Source: Discostella pseudostelligera (Eukaryota > Bacillariophyta > Thalassiosirophyceae > Thalassiosirales > Thalassiosiraceae). Taken from it: 32,431 bases of DNA. The stretch spans positions 1 through 32,431 of the forward strand of contig JALLBK010000118.1 of the NCBI GenBank assembly GCA_036940085.1, written 5' to 3'. Every line of letters starts with the position of its first letter. Position 1 is the stretch's first letter. The notes below the pieces were generated by a model. That model had not been told where the DNA came from. It was given only the letters and a program-made list of their open reading frames with translations, and made no database searches. The position numbers and the translations under genes were made by a program. This document shows, in pieces, positions 22,440 through 30,907 of this stretch.

Positions 22440-23732
22440 ATGATACGCTCCATTTATGATTTACCACGCCGGCGGTTGCTCGCGTTTGCGATTATCCATG
22501 TTGGTCTCTCACTGTTGACGAATACGGCACCCCTACCGATGGCGGAGGCATTCACTACCACCCTCAAATCGCACGCAAGGACATACTACTCATCATCGGC
22601 TTCATGTTCATCATCATCCTCGTTGTATGCCATGAGCAAACGGAATAATAAATTCAACAAACAAAAAGATTTGGCTGCCAAAATGGCCGAGGCGAAGCGG
22701 CAGCGCGAACTCACTCAGGGAGACGACGATGCTTCCACAACAATAGCAGCAGCAGACGAGTCAGTTCTCGGAAGTAGCGGTAGCAGCATTAGACAAGACG
22801 AATTATTATCCTCCGAGGATATTAAACTGCGGAATGATCGACAGCGGTTTGCGGACTTGTTGGAAAATTCATTAAGTAGTGGTGGTGGGGGAGATTTTGA
22901 TAGAGGGTATTATTTGACGGTGGAGCAAGAGAATGAGAATGCTGATGCTGTTTGTAAGTCCGTTGTTTGTCTTTGTTGCTACTCTATTTTCATGTGTCAC
23001 TGAATGAATTGGGAGTGTGTCTCTCTTGTTCGTTTGCATCATTATTTCTCTGTAATTCAATATGGATCGATCTCATTGACATCTCTTCTCATGAACTAAA
23101 ATACATCCAATCCAACAAACCTATGTATATGCAGTTCGAGGTGTCACCCGTCTCTATGAAGGAGATCCTGCGCCCACCACTCCATTCGCTGAATTGTTAG
23201 ATGTTGAAAATGGAGAAGCCATTGGCAAGGGCGGAGTGAAACGCCTCGTACCCTGGGAGGGCTCACGATCTACCACCTCAGCCGATTATCTCGTAGTTAT
23301 CACCGATCCACGGCCCAAGAGTGTCGAATTGCGAACGGGCATAAAACGGTTATCGGGGGCATTGAAGGCCGATGTACTCAAAAAATGTGTCATTATCAAC
23401 GCAGATACACCTAGTGAGAATCGTCGGTTTGTGAAGAAGAACTTGGAGGAAAAGACAGATATTAAGATATTATCGGATGAGAATTTGGAATGGATGAGGG
23501 AGTATACTGCCTTGGGTGAGAAGGTGAGTGGTTTGGTCTATTTCGTATTTGATGTTGTCACTATTTGGTATGTTTATCATCTTACATTTCTTGGACGCCA
23601 TACCGTTGACGACAGAGATTTTCAATGACCATGTTTATTCTGAGAGAGGGACGAGTTGCACGAATTGCAAGGGATGTAGAAGCAGAGGTGCTGCCAATGA
23701 TAGTACGAAATGCGATACAATCTCTGAGTTAA
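22440..23732 (+). CDS. Plastid-targeted protein of unknown function, possible thioredoxin fold
   Basis: Three exons, 22440-22953, 23135-23523 and 23616-23732, with matching phases (1, then 0), giving about 339 aa. The N-terminus is a signal peptide (LLAFAIIHVGLSLLT) followed by MAEAFTTTLKS: the A-E-A|F motif is the diatom ASAFAP-type plastid signal, and the next ~25 residues are Ser-rich like a transit peptide. Then come a Lys/Gln-rich linker and a conserved-looking C-terminal domain: LVVITDPRPKSVELRTGIK, KKCVIINADTPSENRRFVKK, and across the last junction YTALGEK|RFSMTMFILREGRV. The alternation of beta-like and helical segments and the F-I-L-R-E-G-R-V strand resemble thioredoxin or peroxiredoxin folds, but no CxxC is present and I cannot name the family. 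Plastid location is fairly sure; function is not. Confidence 0.78.
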
Positions 23733-24041
23733 TTGCTATTAAGAATTATGACTTACATGCCAAATCTGAGTAGTACTCCAACCAATGCTCGATCCCTCGA
23801 TTCTATGCCGGGAAACTTTGGCTCCCATCCACCTAGGTGGGAAGGATCATCCTTTCTCTACCTGATGAAATGAGACAAACTATCGAGTATTCCGCCATCA
23901 TGTTAATTTAATCGATGTCTGGTTTGTACTCGCCGTCACTTAAGAGATGGTCGACTGCTCAACCAAAGTCTCTAACCATGACGATGCTCCATTTTCCTCG
24001 AGTACTTTTTCTCCCCCAACAGCTTGCCATCCCTTCCTAAT
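23733..24041. other. Short intergenic region between convergent genes
   Basis: This 309-nt stretch lies between two convergent 3' ends. It contains a perfect 12-nt palindrome, CCACCTAGGTGG, at 23829-23840, which could form a small hairpin in either transcript. Nothing else is visible. Confidence 0.4.
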
Positions 24042-25424
24042 CTACTCTGCAATCTCCGCATACACTTTCTTGAGCATGTCCAAGAATTGACGATTCTCCT
24101 CCGGCGTGCCAATCGTCACTCGAATGCATTCATCACAATGCATTTCTCGCCCACGGAAACGTGATACTACCCCCCTGTCCGCCATCTATAATGATCAGAA
24201 TGAAGTGAACAAGATGAAATCAAAATGATGAAATAGGGTGAATACGTGCATGCACATACAATTCAATCATCCACTCACAATCTTGTACAACTCATTCGCC
24301 TTCTGCTTCACCCGGAACAATAAAAAGTTGGCATCACTGTGGTACACCTTCAGTACAAACTCCAAACTCTCCAACTCCTTCACTACCAACCCCCGTTGTT
24401 CGATTATCTCCCGTACGTTCTTCTCTAACTGGTCTGTATTCTTTAATGCATTCATGGCAGCATCACTGGTGAGTTTGTTCACATTGTAGGGTGCCTTGAC
24501 ATTATTCATTAGTTGGATGATATCGGGTGGTCCGATGGCAAAGCCACAACGTATCCCAGCCAATCCGAATGCCTTTGACAATGTTTGAAGAACAACGATA
24601 TTGTCGAATTCGGTAACGAGGGAGGTGGCCGAGGGTTCGGAGCTGAAATCAACGTAGGCCTCGTCGACAATGATTAGACCATGGTAGGATGGACAGGATG
24701 CGAGGATACGAATATCAGAAAGTGGGATAGATTTGGCAGTTGGGTTTCCGGGAGAGCAAATGAAGATTAGTTTGGTTTCGGGGGTTATTGCTTCGCTCAT
24801 CTGTTTTTCATTGGTGGCGGTGAGTAGTGGAAGTGCCGAGGTAATGATAGAATGAGCTAACAATTCCCAGAGTACACAACATAGTGCCAAAAACAACGAC
24901 AAACAACATACCTCTGGAATTCGTAAATCCATATCTGGAGTCAACGGCACACTCTGAATCTTAACATCATTCACATTCGCACAGACATTGTACATCCCAT
25001 ATGTTGGCGGAGTGATCATAATCGCATCGCCACCGCCATTATTGGCTGTATGTCCGGGGGTACAAAAGATACGAATGAGTATGTCAATGGCCTCATCACT
25101 TCCCACACCGCAAAAGACATGTTCGGGTCGTATCCCTCCATAACTGCCCACGACTTTCTTATTGCGATAATCGCACAATAATTGTTTCAGTTGAAGTTGG
25201 TATGGGCAGGGATATCGTTCCAACTCCATGCCGTTGTCGTAGGGATTTAATGAGTTGGAAGGTAAGGAGGTTGGACCAAAGGCATTTTCATTGGCATCGA
25301 GTAGAACTCCAGAATCGTAGTCGTCACGAGCGCAACGGTAGGGTACGAGTGTTAGGACATTGGGACGAGCAAGTTTGGCTGCCTTGCCGGTGGTGGTGGG
25401 CGATTCTTTTTTCTCTTCACTCAT
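24042..25424 (-). CDS. hisC: Histidinol-phosphate aminotransferase
   Basis: A PLP-dependent class I/II aminotransferase that converts imidazole-acetol phosphate and glutamate to histidinol phosphate in histidine synthesis. Exons on the minus strand are 25424-24912, 24800-24279 and 24185-24042, all phase 0, giving about 392 aa, in the family range. Motifs in order: LDANENAFGP (substrate entry), RYPCPYQ, CGVGSDEAIDILIR, FICSPGNPT, VDEAYVDFS, the PLP lysine in TLSKAFGLAGIRCGFAIG, and the last exon CIRVTIGTPEENRQFLDML. Intron 1 is 111 nt with no in-frame stop; retaining it would add 37 unrelated residues. The start is the Met before SEEKK; the frame stays open upstream but has no ATG. No plastid presequence is visible in this model, although histidine synthesis is usually plastidic in algae and plants; an unseen upstream exon is possible. 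Confidence 0.92.
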
Positions 25425-26322
25425 CGTTGTATGTAAGATTGGATTGGGATGAACACTCGACCTCGAGGAAAGATGTTGTTGATTGTTAAACGATAGTGAG
25501 CGGACGAGATCGAAAACAGAGGGCGGTGAAGTTGGTTGCACTATTGGTTTGTCGGCGGAAGAACGATACGATCATGAGCTGCTGGTTCCTCCCACACGGT
25601 GGATGCACCAGCTCCGCTCGCCGCGATCGTCAAACCAACCAAGAGAAACTCTGACGACGAACATGACACCTGCCTCTCGATCTCCCGCCAAAACACGTGT
25701 GTGGTTGGAAATGAGACGCACTCGCTCTGTTCGTCGACCGGTAACGACCCCCTGTCTCTGTCCGTCGACCGGTGATCCAACTCTTCACCCAAAAAAGGTG
25801 ACTAGATGACGGTCAACAGGAAACCATGCTCTGCCATAGAGGAATGAGGAGGAAGTGTGCATCTACTACGCAATTAACTCACCTACTCCTACCCACTATC
25901 TTCTACTTGATGCGGTTGACATTTCATTTGGTGCACTGGGATATGCCTGACTAAGATCGATTGCAACTTGCCAAAGAACAAGCTATCGCCATCGCCTTAC
26001 CTATCTGCGATATTCATGTCAAGCGTGTAGAGTAGAAATGTCAAGATGATGCAGTGTATGAACAAAATTTCTATTCAAAAGTTAGAGATTGATACGGCAG
26101 ATGCAAATACATAAGCCTGAATTGATTTACGTCTGGTGCTGGTGTGAACGCGAGCGCATTGCGCATTCATCGATCTCCGATCTCTAACTTCAAAATCTTC
26201 GAATCTCTTCAAGACTTGGCAACCCAATGATAATATTGCAAGATGGGTCAATCATAACAACCGTCAACCATTTTCCTTTTCCTTCTAACCAAGATCATCA
26301 TTTCAATCGTCAGATGCTGCCC
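25425..26322. promoter_or_regulatory. Upstream region of hisC and 3' flank of the BAR-like gene
   Basis: This 898-nt region has an E2F-like TCTCCCGCCAAAA at 25681-25693, directly followed by CACGTG (25695-25700), a bZIP/bHLH G-box core. Two 20-nt near-identical direct repeats lie at 25725-25744 and 25756-25775, both with the core CGTCGACCGGT. Overlapping open frames on both strands start without ATG or are compositionally odd and are not called. From about 25800 to 26320 nothing distinctive is seen. Confidence 0.45.
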
Positions 26323-28161
26323 TTACATACCAAACGGATTGGTAGATGCCCCACCACCTCCTCCGTAAACATTCGAATGCATCGGAGTGGGATTGTTGCT
26401 AGTGTACGAGTTGCCGTGATAGTTTGGCGCCGCTCCACCATCATCAAACGGATTGGTACTACCATCACTCTTGGCACTCTGAGGAGTAATCACACCGCTA
26501 GTATTCGCAGGCATGGAAGAACTCATGGAGTTGTACTGCAGCTGCTGCGTCGATGGGACGTGATAGTTATCATAAAGTGAAAGCGGCGCCACAGTCATTG
26601 AATTTGATAGTGGTGGTGGAGGTGGTGGCATGGAGGGTGGTGGAGGTGGCATGCCCACGGGCGGTGGAGCCGCCATCATCGAATTACTTGGTCCAGCGTT
26701 GGAGCTAAAGATATCTTGCAACGTCGGTGGAGGCGCCGCGGCTTGCATCGTCGACAACATGCTGGAGGTGGCTCGTAAATCATGGGAAGAAGATGAGTAG
26801 GAATTGCCTCGGTAGGAGGGATTGAGAGGAGGGAGCCCTCCCGAAGAGGGTGCGGCACTAATGTTCGATTGTCGATTGTTGTTGTGTGCGCCAAATAATC
26901 CACCACCGCCAACGCCGCTGCTTACTCCTCCCGTGGCCCAATCATGTCCTCCACTACCGATACTGCCATCTCCGGTATTGGTCCTACTACGAGGCATCAT
27001 TTGACCATAGCTTGTCTCTGAACCGGCATTGCTAGCAAAGCTGGGATTACGACTCATCTGTTGTCGGCCGAATATCCCGCCACCTCCTACACTCAATTCG
27101 TCGGTACTTCCGCTGCCCAACCCGGCATGAATGCCATGCACACCGTTTGGATTGTCCCCTAATGGAGCAAAATATGTGGCATCTTCTCCCCCTCCTTGGG
27201 TAATCATCAATGGCGAGTCACTCCTCGTACTTGGATTGGCCTTGGCCAAACTTTCGAGTGACCAAGTTTCCAACTCTTTCAACCGTCCCATTGGTTTCAA
27301 GTGGGGATGTTGTGCGCCCATTCCTTTTAGTTGCGTTGTAACGGATGTCATGCTGTTCTTGAGTATCGTAGCCTCCTCATTGCTCAACGTGGTATCAAAC
27401 TGGGCCATTTTCACCAGAAGCGGGTGCAGATCTTTCCACCCCCGTTCCATCACTTCTTCCATAAAGCCGCATAGGTCATTAACAAACCGATCATACTCAA
27501 TCCGCGACTGTGCTAACTTCTGCTCATTCCGTTTTAGCTTGTCCACTTCCTTATCATCGATATTTTTCCCCTTGGCCATGGTTTTATTAATGGTTCTGCT
27601 GAGATCTTCCACCTTGCGCCCGTAATGATCCAAGTCTAGGCGTAGTTTCTCCGATTGGGCCAGATGACCCTTGATTCGCGTGCTCAGGATGCGTTCCCAT
27701 TCGATTGCGTAGTTGAGAATGTGTTCATTGTATTTGTCGTGATACATTTTATTCTTCTTGTGTAGCTGCAAATGAATGGCGGCGTAGGAGGTGGGTTGTT
27801 GCTGGGTGGTCGTGACCAGTTCGCTTGTTGTCGGTGGCGCTGATGCGGCGGCGGCGGCGTCATTGCCCAGGTCTGTTCCCCCATCTGCAGTACCCACAGC
27901 CGTGGCCGGTATATCCCCCGCTAATTTGAAGAGTGGCGTATCCACCGTCAGTGAATTAATTGCCTTGGCCACCTCCAATCGAGCCTTGCTGTGGGCAACC
28001 AATGCCGCATGCTGGTTGGTCAGTGTCGTAATTAAGAATTTGAGATTTTTGGAGAATTGTTGATACTTGGAACGGAGATCGTCCAAATCCTCGGATCGGT
28101 TTTTGGATTTGGCAATTCCGGTCTTGTCTTTGACGCGGGTGACGATTCTAGTCTTCTTCAT
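26323..28161 (-). CDS. BAR-like membrane-remodelling protein with NPF motifs
   Basis: Single exon, 612 aa. The N-terminal ~310 residues are helical and charged, resembling BAR-type coiled-coil dimers that bind curved membranes (a basic start KKTRIVTRVKDKTG, then LRSKYQQFSKNLKFLITTL, and long heptad-like helices to about residue 300). An Ala/Thr/Gln-rich insert interrupts it near residues 85-125. The C-terminal half is disordered, Gly/Ser/Asn-rich, with a polyproline stretch (MPPPPPSMPPPPPPL, profilin- or SH3-binding type) and two NPF motifs (STNPFDD and the terminal STNPFGM), the classic ligand of EH domains in endocytic adaptors. The combination suggests a role in endocytosis or actin-linked membrane traffic. 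The BAR assignment rests on helix pattern and overall layout, not on a profile match. It shares its upstream region with the gene at 28976. Confidence 0.7.
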   Translation of the reverse strand: MKKTRIVTRVKDKTGIAKSKNRSEDLDDLRSKYQQFSKNLKFLITTLTNQHAALVAHSKARLEVAKAINSLTVDTPLFKLAGDIPATAVGTADGGTDLGNDAAAAASAPPTTSELVTTTQQQPTSYAAIHLQLHKKNKMYHDKYNEHILNYAIEWERILSTRIKGHLAQSEKLRLDLDHYGRKVEDLSRTINKTMAKGKNIDDKEVDKLKRNEQKLAQSRIEYDRFVNDLCGFMEEVMERGWKDLHPLLVKMAQFDTTLSNEEATILKNSMTSVTTQLKGMGAQHPHLKPMGRLKELETWSLESLAKANPSTRSDSPLMITQGGGEDATYFAPLGDNPNGVHGIHAGLGSGSTDELSVGGGGIFGRQQMSRNPSFASNAGSETSYGQMMPRSRTNTGDGSIGSGGHDWATGGVSSGVGGGGLFGAHNNNRQSNISAAPSSGGLPPLNPSYRGNSYSSSSHDLRATSSMLSTMQAAAPPPTLQDIFSSNAGPSNSMMAAPPPVGMPPPPPSMPPPPPPLSNSMTVAPLSLYDNYHVPSTQQLQYNSMSSSMPANTSGVITPQSAKSDGSTNPFDDGGAAPNYHGNSYTSNNPTPMHSNVYGGGGGASTNPFGM

Positions 28162-28975
28162 GGTGGTGCTGGTCGGGGTCGAGGGGGTCGATTATGGTTG
28201 AATGAATTGAAGGGGCGGTGGAGCGAGGCAAGATAGAGCCAAGCCGCCGCCAAGCAAAAGCAAGCACACCAACAAGAGCACGGCGCGCGCGCGAGGCAGC
28301 CCTCTCGCCAAAAATCAAAAATCGATTTCAAAATCGGGAATTTCCCGCCAAAACAGTGGATCTTCCCGCCAGAAGGAGGGGTCGATTCATGAGCTCCTCT
28401 ACAAAGGAATTACTACTTTGCTGCGCTGGTTTCTCATTGAAGCTTGGACGGACACAAGAAGAACTCCGCCGTCACCACCGCCACCCATCTACCGCTGTCA
28501 CCGCACAAAAGCTGAAACTGAAAGATGAGGAACATTCAACTCAACTCATGGTCATGAGTCATGACATTTCTCCGTCGACTACTACACCCTTCTCGCCCCC
28601 TCTGATAACGATTTAACTCCCATGCACAGCAGCCGGGTGTCGTCCAGAAATCTATTATTGTGCCCCAGTATTATTTCGCCCTCGGCGAGAGCCCCGACGT
28701 AGAGAGATAATTAACCGGCCGTCGCACTACCAAAAGATTCAACGCCGTGCAGTGAGTGTCACGAAACGGTGAGACGAGATTCGATATTCTCATCATGACG
28801 CTTTTATTGTAGCCGTGTGATCAATCGATCTGATAGATATCTTGTCTTTTTATTTCGTTCAATTTTCATTTACCTGACGACTACTCATATTCATCTCCTA
28901 CACACCAAAAAATTGTCGCAGCACACGCGAACTCCGAAACGCTTCTGAAACAAACACTGGAGGAATCATAATAAT
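28162..28975. promoter_or_regulatory. Divergent promoter with two or three E2F-like sites
   Basis: This 814-nt region lies between the BAR-like gene (-) and the phosphoprotein gene (+). It contains TTTCCCGCCAAAA at 28341-28353, TTCCCGCCAGAA at 28363-28374, and a weaker CTCGCCAAAAA just upstream. An ORF at 28218-28616 (+) overlaps these sites and has no coding character. Downstream to 28975 nothing else is identified. Confidence 0.5.
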
Positions 28976-30482
28976 ATGACAGCAGATATCATGCTGAACG
29001 ATTCCACCTGGCCAGTAGTGGGGAATCCTGTACCACCACCTCTCAACGCCACGTCCTCCCAGGAAGGTGATCCAAGTAGTCCTCCTGAGTGGGAAATGAT
29101 TGCTGAAGAAGAGGAGGAGAATGAGAAAAATATTGTTGAATCTTCCACCACCATCCCATCCACCAATCATTCTTCCGATAATTATGATTGTGTATTTGTA
29201 ATTCATGGTCCATCCAACATTGGTAAAAAGGAACAACGTCCACGAAGTGCAACTGTTGGAGGAGATGCCGCCGCCGCTGCTGCCGCCAATGCAATTGCTC
29301 GTCTTGCCGCCACCAACAAATCCTCTTCGTTTGGCTGCGAGGAGAAGATTGAGCGTGCTCCCAGAAGTCTTCCACGGACATTGCGCCGGTGTGCCTCCAC
29401 TCCCGATTTGGTTGTATGTGATAATGCACATGAGGTGATTGTGGAGGATGAATCGGACAGTGAGGATTATGATGACGATGGGAACGACGAGGTGGAACAT
29501 GATGATGTAGTGAGCGGTAGTGAAGAGGAGTTGGTTGTGGAGGAGGAGGAGGAGGAGAATGATGAATTTCTGGANGGAGGAGGAGGAGGAGGAGAATGAT
29601 GAATTTCTGGAAGAATCATTCGAGGTCGTATCGGAGAAACATAATGAGGGTGCTGAGGTGATCGATGGTGATGAACCGTTTATGATTGATGTGGATGAAG
29701 ACGACTTTACGAATTTGGAAGGGGAGTCAGCAACTCTCGTCTCGTCACCATCCATTGGCACATCTAGTTGGACAATAACCTCATCAGTACTCCCGCCCAC
29801 TAATGTATGGGGAATGAAGAAGAGCCCCTCCTTCAAGGATGTACTGCTGGCCAAGAATGTTGAAGGCGACGCCGCCACCTGTGAGACTGGCGTTTTTGGC
29901 AAAGATAGGGCACTCACTGAAGCCAAGCTTCGTGATCCACATCGTCATCATCATTTGCGCGTCCGTACCAAGCCAAAGTTCATCGTCACGGATGTGGGCA
30001 ACAGCTCGGAGCGCAAGATGATGAGGCATGCCAATTCGACGGGGGATCTAACGAGGATGCTATCCAATGTCGAGGAGGGACACGAGAGTTCGATAGGGCA
30101 GTGTGGGCGCAATCGCAGGAGCAAGAAGCAGTTGAGTGCCATGATGGAAGAGGATGAGGACGGTGATTTTGTCATTGGCAGAGGGAGCGGTAAGGATGAT
30201 GTGGCCGGTGGAGGAAGTGGTGTTTTCGGAGAGACCGATGCAATGGACTTCTACCAACGGAAAGAACATGGATCGAGGTCAATATCCAATAAGAAGAAAG
30301 AACGCCCTGACGAGGCGAAGCGACGAGAAATCATCATGTATAAGAAGGATGCGCAGAGGAGGCAAAATGGGGAGAATCAAAAGGGAAGGAGTACGTTGAC
30401 CACTTCGGCAGCAGAAGACGTGAAGAAAAAGAAGAATGACAAAGGCGTGGGTGGCAAGAAGGAGCGAAGGAGGTTGTGCTGA
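28976..30482 (+). CDS. Acidic, low-complexity probable phosphoprotein; frame broken by an assembly artefact
   Basis: The frame starting at ATG 28976 runs to an N at 29575, then fails; the protein continues in the next frame to TGA at 30482. The break coincides with an exact 36-nt duplication around the N (see separate entry), so the real gene is very likely a single continuous ORF. The protein has a Glu-rich N-terminal segment, an Ala run near residue 100, a long Asp/Glu block around the break, a central VWGMKKSPSFKDVLLAKN segment and a strongly basic, Lys-rich C-terminus that could be a nuclear signal. Three similar basophilic phosphorylation-like sites occur: RPRSATV, RRCASTPDL and MRHANSTGDL. 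No domain is recognised. No function is proposed. Confidence 0.7.
29539..29611. repeat. Exact 36-nt duplication flanking a single N (assembly join)
   Basis: Bases 29539-29574 and 29576-29611 are identical (six GGA triplets, then GAATGATGAATTTCTGGA), with the only ambiguous base of the window between them. This is what is expected when two contig ends that share an overlap are butted together instead of merged. The extra 37 bases shift the frame by one, which fully explains the interruption of the CDS. Confidence 0.85.
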
Positions 30483-30907
30483 ACGTTAATAAAAGAGCAT
30501 TTACATTTACCTCCTTAGTTCTATTGTTGTTGAAGGTATGGTAGGCCGAGAAGTGATCTCTCAGGTCTCAGCAGAGATGATGAGCATTCTACTTAGAATA
30601 CTATGATTTTTTGGCGGGAATTCACAGCGGGAGCTTTCCCGCCAAATACGATATCCTAAATTCAATTGGCTTCCCGCCCAATATCGGACAGACGATTTGG
30701 CGGGAAACGTCGGCGGCGAGCGCAACGACAAAAACACAAGACACTTCTTGCATACACCATGGACATGGACATGAACCATGGCCATGGACAACCACTAGAT
30801 CCCTACTCCTTCTACCAACTACCAGCTACCACTGCTACAACATCAAATAATAATAGGGACATCTCCCATGCCCATGGGTCAACGCTTGCGTTCTCTCGTC
30901 ATCGACA
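30483..30907 (+). promoter_or_regulatory. PP2C promoter with four clustered E2F-like sites
   Basis: Four inverted and direct copies of the CCCGCC core lie in about 100 bp: TTTTTTGGCGGGAATT at 30607-30622, TTTCCCGCCAAA at 30635-30646, TTCCCGCCCAAT at 30671-30682 and TTTGGCGGGAAA at 30696-30707. The first and second face each other, as do the third and fourth. Downstream (30752-30790) is a run of CCATGG- and GGACAT-type repeats. The first ~100 nt probably hold the 3' UTR of the preceding gene. Confidence 0.55.

Noticed and set aside
25541..25792. Minus-strand ORF just upstream of hisC as a possible plastid presequence exon
   Set aside because: It has no ATG and no donor site that would join it in frame to the hisC start.
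28218..28616. A 132-codon plus-strand ORF in the divergent promoter
   Set aside because: It is Arg/Ser-rich, overlaps the E2F-like sites, and has no coding pattern or splice continuation.
29575..29575. Pseudogene or programmed frameshift at the N
   Set aside because: The exact 36-nt flanking duplication explains the shift as an assembly join.
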